Source: Aquilaria yunnanensis (taxonomy: Eukaryota > Streptophyta > Magnoliopsida > Malvales > Thymelaeaceae). Taken from it: DNA of 64,000 nucleotides. The stretch is taken from contig CM077593.1 in the NCBI GenBank assembly GCA_039654915.1, forward strand, positions 54,070,501-54,134,500, in the 5' to 3' direction. Positions 10,336 to 22,119 of the stretch are shown piece by piece (within the stretch, counting starts at the first letter, position 1; each line of letters begins with the position of its first letter). The position numbers and the translations under genes were made by a program. The notes beneath the pieces are model-generated. The model saw only the letters and a program-made list of their open reading frames with translations. It ran no database searches and was not told the origin of the DNA.

Positions 10336-11677
10336 CTAAGCATAGAACTTTTTCAAGGCATTTGAATGCCAAGTATTTTTCAATTCTACGCCTTCGGGAT
10401 CGCCGAGCTTGTACACCCCCTTTTGCACTTCTGCAAGTACCAGGTAAGGTCCTTCCCAATTTGCGTGAAGTACCCCATGGGATGGCTTTCGGGGTGCAAA
10501 TTCAGCCTTCTGGAGAACGAGGTCCCCCTTCTTGATTCCCTTTGGCCAGGCCCGTAAGTTTATGGCCGCGGCCACTATTCGCTGGAAAGCTTTTCTTCTC
10601 AGCTCAGCTATTTCTCTGTGTTCGCTGACGAGGTCGAGCTTGGTCCTTATGCCAAGGTCATTTCCCCTTTCATCAAACACTTGCACTCGTACTGATGGTT
10701 GTACTACCTCGATTGGGATGATAGCCTTTGTACCGAAAACAAGTGAGAAAGGTGTCTCCCCTGTGGCTCTTCGGGGTGTTGTTCGGTAACCCCATAACAC
10801 GCTTTGGAGCTCTCCTGGCCATTTCCCTTTTGCTTCCCCGACTCTTTTTTTCAGACCAACATTTATGGTCCTATTAGATACTTCTACCTGCCCATTGCTT
10901 TGGGGGTGAGCTATTGGGGCGAAGTGCATTTTTGTTCCGAGGTCACTGATAAATTCCTGGAATCCCTTGTCTATAAACTGGGACCCATTATCAGCTACAA
11001 GTACCCTTGGTATGCCGAATCTGCATACAATGTTCTTCCATACGAACTTCTGCACCTCTTTTGCCGAGATAGTCGCCAGGGGTTCTGCCTCGACCCATTT
11101 GGAGAAATAGTCTACTGCTACCACGCAGAACTTTACGCCTCTAGGCGCTGTTGGGAGCGGCCCAATGAGGACTATGCCCCAGACTGCGAAGGGCCAGGGA
11201 TAGTCAGCCGAAGTTACCAATTCTGAAGGTGTCCTCTAGATATTCGTGTGCCTTTGTCAATTACCGCATTTCTTGATGAACTGCCTAGCGTCCTTTCTCA
11301 GGGTAGGCCAAAAGTATCCTTCGCGAAGTATTACTGCTGCCAGGGCGTCGGTTCCGATGTGCGAACCACAAGCGCCTTCATGTACTTCTTCGAGGATCAT
11401 TTCAGTATCTTCTTCGCCAACACACCTCTGTAGTGGATTTTCATATCCCTGCCGATATAATTCTTCGCCAATTAGGAAGAATCGACAGGAGCATCTTCGT
11501 ACTTTTGCAGCTTCGCTGGGGTCTTCGGGGAGCGTATTGTCTGTGAGATATCTTTTTATCGGGTTTTTCCAACCTTTTCCTGAAGTCGCTATGCTCAACA
11601 CTGTAATGCTCGGCTGGTCTAGCAATTTGCCTCTGCATTATCTCGTCGAGGCACATTTTTTATTCGTACGGTGTCGA
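10336..11677 (-). pseudogene. Tat integrase (A)
   Basis: The frame at 10336-11220 covers the catalytic core and C-terminus: the motifs VVAVDYFSKW, VADNGSQF and NGQVEVSNR supply the D, D, E triad. The C-terminal part has GDLVLQKAEF and WEGPYLV and ends at LKKFYA. Upstream, at 11257-11625, the H2C2 zinc domain is readable (EVHEGACGSHIG, then KKCGN), but the second Cys codon is a stop (TGA) and the join to the core is broken. Integrase inserts the cDNA into chromosomes. Its stop codon faces the antisense gene's stop across 320 bp. Confidence 0.88.
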
Positions 11678-11681
11678 ACTC

Positions 11682-12687
11682 CTAGATGAGTTTTGCTACC
11701 AATTCATGGTATTTTGCCAAGGTTGGGTCCTTTGCCCAGTAGTCTCTTGCCGTTTGCCGAACTACCAGCTGGGAATCGCTGTGGGCTTTCAAGTTTCTTA
11801 TGCCAATTTTTCTGGCTAGGCGCAATCCTGCTATGAGGGCTTCATACTCAGCCATATTGTTGTTGATTTTAAAGCCAAACTTGATAGCCTTCATTACTTC
11901 TAGGCCTTCGGGGCCTCTAATAATTACCCTAGCTCCCTGGTGTTCGGACCCTGAGGCTCCGTCAACATACAAAGTCCATTCGGGCTCACCTTCGCCAGGA
12001 TCCGGATGGCTATCCTCGGTGGTGGGTACCTCGGCGATGAAGTCTGCCAGTGCTTGAGCTTTTATGGCTTTCCGAGGTTCATAAGTGATGTCGTGTTCGC
12101 CAAGCTCTAGACACCACTTGGAAAGCCTTCCCAAATGATCAACTTTCCTCATGACATCCCGTAGTGGTAGACTACTTCGGACGATGATAGGGTGAGCCTG
12201 AAAGTATGGTCGTAGCCTTCTTCCTGCTAGTACCAGAGCAAATATAGCCTTCTGCAGCAAGGGATACCTTACTTCGGCACCGTGTAGGGACTTGCTTGCA
12301 TAATAGACCGGCCATTGCTTCGGCCCCTCTTTTTTCACAAGGACCGAGCTCACAGCTTTTTCTGTGACGGCGAGGTATAATACGAGGGGCTCTCCCTCGC
12401 GAGGTTGTCGCAGAGTGGGCAGACTGGCTAAATAGATTTTGAGTTCTTCCCAGGCATTTTGGCAGTCTTCATTCCAAGGATGATCATCATTTCCAAGGTT
12501 GTTCTCCTTTTTTGTTGCCATAGTGAGGACTTTGAAGAACGCTCGACACCGGTCTGCGTATCTGGAAATAAACCTACTAAGAGAGGTTATCCTTCCAGTG
12601 AGCCTCTGGACATCCTTTATTGTGGCGGGAGTTCAGAATTCGAGCAGAGCCTTACTTTGGGTTATGGTTAGCATCAATGCCTCTTTC
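11682..12687 (-). pseudogene. Tat RT end plus double RNase H (A)
   Basis: Reading leftward from 12687, the RT connection (QRLTGRITSLSRFISRY, RCRAFFKVL) is followed by a first RNase H-like region (VLYLAVTEKAVSSVLVKKE, YYASKSLHGAEVRY), which has lost the first catalytic Asp and is typical of the degenerate domain. An acidic linker follows, then the second RNase H (WTLYVDGASGSEHQG, NNNMAEYEAL, AHSDSQLVVRQ) with D, E and D present. The two domains in series mark the Tat lineage. RT upstream of 12687 was displaced by element B. The frame ends at TAG near 11682, just before the integrase zinc domain. Confidence 0.88.
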
Positions 12688-13423
12688 TGATACCACCTAG
12701 CCAAAAACTACCCACGAGGAAGACCTAACACCAACCTCGGTGAATGACAACCACCCTCAAAAGGTAGTAGAACGGACCTCGGAAAATCTATATACTACCA
12801 CATTCGGAATCACAAAGTCAACAAGTTCGGGGGCACATATCCCCATCCTTGGCAAGGAAGAGCATCTTCCGAAGGTGCCCTGCTCTGCTAAAGGGCCACT
12901 GCTAATAACCCTTGGTGGCTATATTGAGCTTAAGGGGGCCTCCTATTCTGAAGGAGCTTTATACCTTGAAGAGGTGTCATTCTCCGAAGGGGTCTTACGG
13001 AGATACAACAAAAATGGTTAAGCAGCCTCTCACAGAGAGACCTCACACACGCACCTCCCCTCCGGCCGTAACGGACTACGGCCAACTGGAGATACCTATC
13101 TCCGAGGGTACGGATCAAATATAATCGAACACATGTCACGATCTGAGCAGGCTGTGTCAAATGGCCTCCTCCCTCCACCCTCCTATAAATACTCAGGAAG
13201 GACCTTGGTAAGAGGTGGAACTTTTGCTACATTCCTCACTCTCTATTCCTTACTACTACTACTACTCTCACGAACACTGACTTGGGCGTTGGAGGCTCTT
13301 CGCCAGGAAATACATTCCGAGGAGCTCCTAACCCTTGTCCTTCTAAGTGTTTCAGGCACCTTCGTACCAGAAGTCTCTCCCCCAGGCCAACATGTCATAC
13401 AACGATGATGCCACTGGGCATCA
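12688..13423 (+). repeat. 5' LTR of element B
   Basis: A 736-bp LTR from TGATACCACC to GGGCATCA. The end is the same as in the other Tat LTRs here (32806 and 29897 in reverse), and the primer-site sequence TTTGG(C/T)GC follows, although it is now separated by a solo LTR. A TATA box (TATAAATA) is at 13194-13201 on the plus strand, and a (CTA)n run is near 13250-13267. An ATG at 13392-13394 opens the gag frame inside the LTR. Confidence 0.82.
13194..13201 (+). promoter_or_regulatory. TATA box in LTR of element B
   Basis: TATAAATA in a C-rich context (ACCCTCC before, CTCAGG after), about 190 bp upstream of the LTR's gag ATG. This is the expected spacing for an LTR promoter. Confidence 0.7.
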
Positions 13424-15408
13424 TTTGTGTTAGTATTGTGCCCAAAAAGCCAATCATGAGATGATTGTATTTTTACACATTGAGTCATGATATTTTATTG
13501 AGGCATTAATCCAGCAATTATGTTTGTTGTTTTGTTTCTGCGTAACGTAATAAACATAATTGTAACCCTAGAATAATGATATTCTTAAATGTCCCTAGTC
13601 TAGTATTATTGTGGAGCGGGTTGCAATAATACATAATGACTAGCATATGTGGAGACTAATATGAGATATGTAGTCTACATATGGGTACAAGTTGGAGAAC
13701 TTGTGTACTGGACCGACCCACCATGAGAACACTTCATGGATCGTTATATGAGTGTCATAAGTGATTCTCATAGTGATCATGGTATATGTAGTCCTTCGAC
13801 CTAAGATCATCAAGGTTCCCTACATGTGAGTCACATACTTTGATACTTTCCTTTGTTGCTCGTAACTGAGTGAACTTGAAGGAGGTCATTGGGTATGTCA
13901 CATATCATGCGGAGGGATTTGTATGATCAAGATGGGATTTGTCCCTCCTATGTAACGGGAGTGATATCTTTGGGCCCCTTGATAGAGTGAGACTTAGAAA
14001 ATGCATGGCCATGCTCCGATGAGTTGATATATGATATCAATGTCGTCAGTTTAATTTGGTCTACTCGGTAATCAAGAAACCAAAGATTGGGCTATACGAG
14101 AGTGACACATTCCATGTCTTGTGCTTAGTCTTGATATCTTGGACAAAGGGACAATGGCATATATCGGTGATGATCATAAAGGTTTAGTCGATTCACCGAC
14201 AATCTTGTCACTTGGGTAGCAATGATGTGTTGCTAGACACCGCTCATTGCTTATGATCATAAATGTGATTTATGATCATTGCCAACATGGCAAGAGCCTA
14301 TTGGGTCGCACACATAGAGCTATTTGGATCATTAGAGTGCATGGGCTAATTATTTGGGTTATGGTTTCACTTTAATTTCGTATTAATAATGGGCCAAGGA
14401 GTTGAGCCATTATTAAGCCCGAAATTAAATCCTAATTGGATTAGGGCTTTGAAACCCATTAGGCCTGGAAGTTGAGTCTCACTATAAATATAACTTTTAA
14501 GTGAGAAATTCGCAGGTCTCCTTGCCCTAGCCTCCCAAAAGGACAGCCGCACTCTTCTCTTGCAATTCCTTGGAGGACGCAAGCTAGCACTGCGAGCGCA
14601 AGAGAAACGCATCTGCCGGGACGTGGTGGAAGCGTGGTGATCCCGAAAGGCTCGTGTGGATACCATAGAGAGCCTGAACACGTCAATTGTTCAGGTTTTG
14701 TGATTCGACTCTACAGTTGAGTGAGAGATCTCAACCAAAAATTAGGTATGAAATTTTCGAACACCCAATTTACCCCGTTTCACTTGGATCCTGGAGGGTT
14801 TCGGTTAAATTCCGCTGCGCTGTTTGGCTCCCAAAACCCAACAATTTGGTGCTGTCTGTGGGAACTTACTCTCAGGTCACCATTGTTGAGACCCGGTGTT
14901 CTAAGGACAAGGGACTCCAGAAGTCCCAATTCACGCCTGAAGCTCCAACAGCGACTGAAGCACTTACAGTAGAGACTTCTTTGCTTGAGGATGAATGTCC
15001 TCTGACGGTCATGATGAGCTTCCTGCGCAATTTTCAATGCTCTGTTGTGGCTGAGATGACACAATATCTTGACCAAAGGTGGTCTCAAACATCTTCAGGC
15101 CGAAGGGCCTCTTCACCAGCTGCCCGCCGGGAGAGAAATCCTAAATCTACTCACCGGAGTTCAGGAAGTGGGGACTTCCATGATGAGTCCTAAATAGAGG
15201 ACGTACCTCCCAGAGGATGTCGTGCTAGAGAAACGACATTAAAAGGCCCAAAAACTTTCCGCCAGTGGAGTTCATCACTGGACGGAAAGTCACAATTCCC
15301 TCATCGATGAAGTTACTCCCCAAAAAGGAGACGTCGCTCTCCATTGCCAAAGGGTACTACGCAACGAGAAGAGACCAGTACTACCACCCTCATGGAGAAG
15401 ATCCTAGA
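13392..15408 (+). pseudogene. Gag N-terminal part of element B, split by solo LTR 1
   Basis: The frame opens at ATG 13392 inside the LTR, reads to the LTR end, and after the solo LTR (13428-14843) continues through the former primer site (SVGTYSQVTIVETR) into gag (MMSFLRNFQ, VVAEMTQYLDQRWSQ, then RSSGSGDFHDES). A TAA at 15191-15193 stops it where copy C reads on, so it is a pseudogene. The gag N-terminus is rich in Ser, Arg and Pro. The LARD-like element interrupts at 15408. Comparison with 29928-29700 (minus strand) gave the frame and the LTR start. Confidence 0.72.
13428..14843 (+). mobile_element. Solo LTR 1 (1.4-kb family)
   Basis: A 1416-bp solo LTR from TGTTAGTATT to AACCCAACA, flanked by ATTTG (13423-13427) and ATTTG (14844-14848). 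No internal sequence is present, so an LTR-LTR recombination removed the element. A TATA box is at 14483-14490, and a transcribed tail of about 340 bp follows, so the sense strand is plus. It landed at the junction of B's LTR and primer site. Three further copies are at 26913, 48556 and 53525. Confidence 0.95.
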
Positions 15409-17280
15409 TGTCACGCCCCAAACTGCCCCTGACCCACCTAGGCCCAATTATCAGAGTAATGCTGTGGAAGTTACTTAAACAGAAGAGCTTAATTAAATAT
15501 TATGAGCACCTACGGCGTGACTCCAAGATCTATTCTGGTACTAGCTTGTTACATAAATACTTTCAATGTGTTGTCAGGGTGCTCTTAAGGAACGAGCTAA
15601 TACCTATGTGGAATTCTAGTGTTCCATTTATGGACTTTACCACTTAGCCAGTTCACATGCACATCAAGTCTTTAAATGCCATCTCAACAACTAGGCAACA
15701 AAATCCATGCATATCCAGATTCACTAGAAATCTTTCCTTAGATGCACATACTCAATCAATTACACTTGTAATACAAGTAAAGTGTACACTTAATCCATTA
15801 AGTACATAGAATGTGTGTCCATCAAGTGTACTAATCCAATGCATGGCAACCAAGAAGCCCATCTCATTATCAATTTTGAAAACACATTTTTTTATGTCCA
15901 TGAGCATCAGCCAAGTCTAGTACACATAACATGAATATCCATCATGGCATTCCATCTGCATAAAACCATGCAGACATGGGATATAATCATCCAAAGCTAA
16001 TCATGATCACAATGTGCATCAAACAAGCATCATCTACTTGGAAAACATACCAAGGATGCTATATGTCTCTAATTAGCCAGGTTCAGGTTTTACAGACCAC
16101 GCTCTCATACTACCCAAACCTCGACTTATAACAACCTGGAACACATTCCAGCTTAAAAGACCTTGTTCCCACAACTTCTACACTCCATAAGCTTGCACAA
16201 GGAAGTCCAAACCATTAGCTTGATTCACAACCAAGCTATACCACATAAGTCTCTTTAAACCAATGAATATATTGAGCAACACTATACACATACCCAACCC
16301 TTTAGCACATTGTAACAAGTACTCTAGTACTCTACGCTTGATCTATCAAGCCATCCATTTCCTGAAAAAGGTATAACAGGGTGGATGAGTTATAAAACTC
16401 AGTAAGAATCCCGACGACATCCAATGCCTAGTGAGGTATTTAACTCATGACTTTCAAAGTCATCATATGGATTCCAAAGCCTAAACTTGTGCCAAGAATG
16501 TAATGGCAATTAGTCCATATTCCTGCAAAGGAAAACACTAAAACAAAGAAAACACAAGATATAGCACAATAACAATAACAATAATAATATGGGTCAGCAT
16601 GCACAAACAATTTCAGAGAAGCACGCAAGTCAACACACACAACACTGTCCTCGCAACATCCTGTTCCATGTCATCGTGGGTATGGCAAGCATTAGCATAA
16701 TCCATGGCACTAATCCCGGCATGCAATTTATTTTTTTATAACCTACTGAGCGCTCCTTAGCTTGAGAATTGAGTTGGCCAAACTCAATTCCTAGCCCTAA
16801 ATGCTTGCTAATTACTCATGAGTAAACCATATTTGCCAAAGCAACAATACCTCGCCCATTATGCACTTATGTGCCCAAATATCCAACTAAGAAAGTATCA
16901 TGAGTCCTCACAAAAAGTAACAACCACATAGCCCTGACATGCACACCTATGGTCACTTGGTTCTTTGACCATCGCATAGGGGCACTAATACTCACAATGA
17001 AAGGTCATGGAAAATATACCATGCAGAGAGTGAGTATAGGGATTCTTACCACCATTTGTGTAACCTTTGCTCATTGCCTTTCCCTTGCTTTGTTTTGTTT
17101 GTTGCTGTAACTTTGCCATTTCCTTAATGGACCTATAAAGCCCAAATTACTAACATGTTACTTAATTGCTTTTCATTAAACAAGAGAACCATAATTCACC
17201 AAGCATACTTGGTTTAACTTACTCAACCTCACTTCAGGAGGTAAAGGCCCACTTAGCCTTTCTGTGAACTGATGCCCATT

Positions 17281-17520
17281 TTTTGTGAACTCAGGCCTAC
17301 ATTGGCCTTTCCCTGGAATCCAGGCCCAACTTGGCCTTTTCTGAAATTCAGGCCCACTTGGCCTGCTTATTTTCTCAGGCCCACTTGGCCTTTTATTAAT
17401 CCAGGCCCGCTTGGCCTTTTAATTAACTCAGGCCCACTTGGCCTTTTATCTTTTCAGGCCCACTCGGCCTTTTAATTTCTCAGGCCTACTTGGCCTTTTA
17501 ATTTCTTTTCTGGACTTGGA
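17281..17520. repeat. Tandem array of about 28 bp, core CAGGCCCACTTGGCC
   Basis: About nine units of the form CAGGCC(C/T)ACTTGGCCTTTTNNTT. The matching array at about 24312-24500 in the other LTR has roughly two units fewer (the pair with CACTCGGCC and CCTACTTGGCC is missing). This shows a copy-number change after insertion or during reverse transcription. Confidence 0.85.
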
Positions 17521-17917
17521 CCAACTTAACATTTAGGCCCAATTTTACCTTTTCATAATTTTAGGCCCAGCTTACATTTCCAGGACATGGGCCTATATTA
17601 ACCTTTTCAGGATTTAGCCCAATTCAGCCTTTAGGCCCAATATTACATTTCCAGGACTTGGGCCTATATTAACCTTTTCAGGATTTAGCACAAGTCTTGA
17701 TTCAAAGTAGCCCACTTGCCAATAATGCCATTTATGGCCCATTTAACCAATATTACCCAAAGCTTTTGGGTTTTTCTTTCACTAAAGTACCTGAAGAACA
17801 ATTGTTGACAGAATTGTTCTTGAATTCTTCTTTGCCACTTTAGTCCCAAATTTCCATTGTGAACACTTTTGCCACCAAAATACTTGGTTAACACACATCC
17901 ACCAAAAATTGGCACCA

Positions 17918-18945
17918 TGGCCGAATGCATGCTTCATTTCTTCTTTTTGATTTTTTGCTTGTACAAGTCATCTAGGACTCAAAAACATGCCAAGAACACT
18001 TGGCTCCACATGGCTAACATGCCAAGACATTGAAAACCACATATGGCCGAATCCTCCATGGCTTGATTTTGCTTGCAAAACTCCTCTTTTTACATTCAAA
18101 ATTTGACCGTTATCATGCACACTCACAAGAACATCTTCACTACCAAGAACACATGGAAAAGTGCACATGCAAGCCAAAATACCCATTTGGCCGAATTTGT
18201 TCCTTGCTTTTCTTTGCATCCTTTGCTTGATTCCTTGCTTGGAAAGGCTATGCAAGCCTCGAGGCACCAAGAACACTTGGTTTCAAGCCTCAAAATACCA
18301 TGGACATTCATGGCCGAAAGTTGCTCCTTGCTTTTCTTGGAGTTCTCCTCCATTTCCTTGCTTTTCATCGCTTAACAGTGCCATGCATGCCTTGAACTCT
18401 CAAGTTGAGTCCAAGAGCACTATAAATCCTCCATGGCCGAATCTTCAAGAGCTTTTCCTTGCAAAAATCTAGCATATACAAAGCATTAAAAAGTAATATC
18501 TAGCTCAAAACACAAGAAATCAACAATGAAAAACATGATTCACTTACAACTTTGTTTTGGCCGAATCTTCACTTGTTCTTTCTTGATGTATTCCTTGTTT
18601 CTCTTGCTCCTCATGGCTTAGAAATGCCATGCATGTAAGGAGCTCTTGAGGTGAGCTCAAGAACACCAAATTTTCACTAAGGCCGAAACTTCACGAGCAT
18701 TTCTTCATGGGTTTTCTTTGATTTCTCACTTGGTTCTTGGTTAAGATGTGTTTAGGAGTATGAAATCACTACAAAATCATGTTTGCATGTGGAAAAGGAG
18801 TTGGGTTGCTCATGGTCGAATCTTAGAAGCAAGGAAGAAGATGATGAACTTGGAAGAACGCCATGGCTGGTTTTTAGAGAGAAGGGAGAGCAAAGTGAGC
18901 TAGAGAGAGAGTGAGGTAAGTGTTGAAATGATTTTGGGAGTGTAT
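17918..18945. repeat. Diverged tandem array, period about 123 bp, marked by TGGCCGAA
   Basis: The word TGGCCGAA or a one-base variant occurs at 17918, 18044, 18188, 18311, 18434, 18558, 18680, 18813 and 18945, with spacings of 126, 144, 123, 123, 124, 122, 133 and 132. Units also share CCTTGCTTTTCTTG after the marker, ATGCCATGCATG in the middle, and CAAGAACAC late in the unit. The other LTR has the same series shifted by 6995. This is direct observation of spacing; common origin by tandem duplication is inference. Confidence 0.7.
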
Positions 18946-20218
18946 GGCCGGATGTTTGCTTGCACATGGAAGGAAATGTAGTCCAAATGCATATTCAAGT
19001 GTGATGGCCGGCCATGTGATTCAAAATGGGGGAGAAAAGTCAAATGCAATAATTCTTGGACAAAAGAAAGTGGTGTCCCATCAAAACAACTCTTTTGTTT
19101 AATTTATATGTCATGGCCGAATTTTTGAATTGAAAAGGTGAGATTTAGTCAAATGCTCATTAAAGAATTGATTTGACAAGTGATGGTGAGGAGAAATAAA
19201 ATAATGTAAAGTGGGAGACAAAGACTAGTAAAAAATGGTGGGCAAAATATTTGTTTATGGTGATGGTGGGGTCAAATCCATGTGGGCAATTTAAATAATG
19301 TGGGTGGAGGCTTATGTGGCCATTTTAAATAGCAAAATTCATGTGATGGCCAGCCATGGCATAATTTGACATGAAAATTGGCCAAATCTCACCTTTAGTC
19401 CTCCATCTTTCTTCAATTCTTCAATTGAGTCCCTCAACTTCATAATTTGCCATTTTCTTCACCAAAACTCTTGGCCTAAGCCAAGCAAAATTCCTAGAGT
19501 GTCCAACACTCATTATGCCCATTTTATAATTAATTTAAGATCTCCCGAGCTTACCAAGCTCAATTCCCAATTAGGGAAAAAATTTCCATGTCTCCTAAAT
19601 GTAATTGCTAAGTTTCCAAATTAGGAGACTTTTTATTTCCACTAATCCTCTTAACCCGGGACTTAGTCATTTAGCCCTTTCCAGGTGTAACAATAGTCCC
19701 CCTCTTAAGAAATTTGGCCCTCCAAATTTCCTAGGAGTAAAAATTCATCCTACTCTAGTAGCCTATAGCTTATCACCAGAAAACTGGTAGACTACCTTAA
19801 CTGTCAAGCAACCCCCATTCCTTGGCCATATAAATACCCATTGCTCTCTCTCAAGATTTCAATCTCTCTATCAGTTCCAGATAATATACTGGATAACCCT
19901 CCTCATAAGGTCTTACTTGCCTTGATCTTACAAGTCATAACCAGTTTTCCTTTTATAAGACTCAGCCCATCTTATCAGTGATCAACTGATATTTATTTGG
20001 TAAAGTCTGCTAAAACCAGTATTGGGCTGCAGTCAATTTCTTCATAAGTCCCTCATACTGATGTTGCTTCCATTTCAAGATAGCTTCAATCTTTCTCGGG
20101 ATCAACAGCTAAATTATGCTCATTGATCAACTGTCTGAGGATTTCAATTTCCTTAGCCCAGAATTTGGCACTCAATTTGCCATCCAACTCCTGTCATTTA
20201 ACAGGCTTAGCACCACTC

Positions 20219-20464
20219 TTATGTGCTCCTTATGGGCTTTTCATCTCTTGAGCACACCAATATGTCATCATCAGTGAGCCCAAATGGCATCACCGTGTAC
20301 TCAAAGTGACCACTTTTGGTCCTGAAAGTTGTCTTTAAGACACTTTCTCCTCTGACTCTCGGCTGGAAATATCCAGGTTCGAGGTCAATCTTTTTCTTCC
20401 ACATAAAGCACAATGCTTTCCAGGTAAATGTACCTGGCCTCAAGAAATCCTTCTTTATGAACAT
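20219..20464 (-). pseudogene. Chromovirus-like RT fragment with internal deletion
   Basis: The minus frame reads [20 protein letters not shown], then [19 protein letters not shown], and jumps straight to [10 protein letters not shown]. In intact chromoviruses about 25 residues (NAPATF... to ...FVVVFI) separate MPFGLT from the (F/Y)xDD box. Here they are deleted, taking part of the catalytic palm. It proves the element descends from a Ty3/gypsy chromovirus and cannot make RT itself. Confidence 0.82.
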
Positions 20465-22119
20465 GGGTTTGTGCTTCAGTACCCTTAAATAATCCTCTGG
20501 GACTAACCCAGGAAATTTCCATCATCAATTCCATTATTTCCAACATATCCCTGCTGGGTCCAGGTACTTAAAACCTGGTATTCGGCTCAGTGGCCAAACT
20601 ATGCTCATTGTGAGCAGTCTGCCTTTCAGGTTCATTCCTGCTATATTCATTTCTGGGGTGGGCAGCAATATTATCTGCCATCAATTCATTCCTGGTATTT
20701 CTAACCAGGCGCACTTCAGTGCATACTTCTGTCATTCATCAATTCATTCCCTTGACTAACTTGGCAATTTTCACATATAATAACGCACTAGTATCAAATT
20801 AAAGCTGATATTTCATAACTGTCAAATAAAATGTTACCTGTCAGGGTCTTTATAACCCAATCTTGACTTGGTCCATTTCTTCATCCGCATCTTTAGCTAT
20901 TTTGACTTCATGGTCCCCTTATGCTTTCCTTGAAGTCTCAATCTGGAATACTTTTCCAGTATCCTTAATTTGTCTCTTCCTGCTCCTGGCATACTGATGT
21001 CCCTTCATGGCAATTGCCCTCTGTCATTAACCTCTCGGGGTCTTCTGCCTTCCTTTTCCTAATAGTATAGACCTTTACCCAGTAACTCTGGGTGCAGCTC
21101 ATAAAACAACCATTTCTGATTCAATAGCATGGCTCTTGGCCATGAAATCTTCCTTAAGTCTCGCTTGACAATCCATAACAAGTTACTTTCCTTTCTCTGT
21201 TATCATCCTTTTTCTTGGCTTAAGTGCCAACCCTTGATCATCTATCTTTCTAGAAACTTTTACATTCTGCTGGTATTCCCAAGGCTTCTCAAGATTTACC
21301 CTGTAGGCTACTTTTATTATCCTCTCTTGGCTGAAATGCCAAGCATCATCTGCTTCTCTTTCTAGATGGCTCCAGCTTCCTACTAGTCTCATGTCTCATC
21401 CTCTTTCTGTGATTGCCCTTTCAGGGTCCATTTCTACTACTAGGTACATTCCTAGTTCATTCCTTGAACTCTTGTTCCTTATACTGTGGAACATATCCAA
21501 TTATCAAATCTCTTTTGAATCCAGGTACTTATAACCTAGCATTCAGCTCTTGGGCCAAACTAAACTTATAGGCCTCTGTCTGCATCTCAAGTACTTCTGT
21601 ATGCAAATCATCTTTAGGATGGACTAATGTTTTTCCTGTTTGCCTTAGGGGTTCTCTTTCCCTTATTCTCATCTGTTATGAGCTTTCTTGTATTTCCAGT
21701 ATCAGGCATCCCTTTTAGGTATGTCCTTAAATTTTCTTCATGTCCTTTTCCTTTGCTCTTGAACTTTCTTCTTTCATTACCATCGGTACCAGTTCCACTG
21801 GTTTGATCTTAGCATATATTCTCTGTCTGACCTTCTCCTCATTGTTAGTCCTCTTTATTGCCCAGCAAGTTCTGGGACTTATACCTGACCTGTTGTCGTG
21901 GCTTTTCTCTTTCTAACCTTCTTTTCACTGTTAATTCTCTTTATTGCCCAGCACATTCTGGGACTTACATTTGATCTCTTTCTCTGGTCTGAATGCTCAA
22001 TTACTGGCACAACTCCTGCATTGCTTCCAATATTTCCTCTGGGTATCGAGACCCAGTAACAATCTAGGCATCAAGGGCCAGTAATCATCGCCTCAATGGC
22101 TCATTAGCCCCACTTGGGC

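Larger units (their letters stand above)
1..12687 (-). mobile_element. Element A: Tat-lineage Ty3/gypsy retrotransposon, partial
   Basis: This is the 3' part of a minus-strand Tat element, cut by the left window edge and interrupted by the copia element at 993-9173. From right to left on the minus strand it holds the end of RT, a degenerate RNase H followed by the second (aRNH) RNase H, and integrase. A plus-strand spliced gene follows toward the missing 3' LTR. The double RNase H, with a WTLYVDGASG start in the second domain, is the family hallmark of plant Tat elements. The RT is broken at 12687, where plus-strand Tat element B begins with a TG dinucleotide. A's protease, gag and 5' LTR are not in the window. 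Lineage assignment is by motif recognition. Confidence 0.85.
15409..19692 (-). repeat. Left (3') LTR of the LARD-like element
   Basis: A 4284-bp LTR. Notable parts are a GGCCCACTTGGCC tandem array (17281-17520) and a diverged array of about 123 bp period marked by TGGCCGAA (17918-18945). The many short frames on both strands (for example 17968-18276 and 18161-18472) recur in the other LTR only because the DNA does. No host-like gene was seen. Confidence 0.93.

Noticed and set aside
14367..14686. Minus-strand frames (for example 75 and 104 codons) found in all four solo LTRs
   Set aside because: They lie in the transcribed part of the LTR, antisense to it. Similarity between copies reflects LTR homology, and frames differ in length and stops.
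17968..18472. Short frames on both strands repeated near 24963-25491
   Set aside because: They recur because both LTRs of the LARD-like element contain the same DNA. They overlap on both strands and have no recognisable motif.
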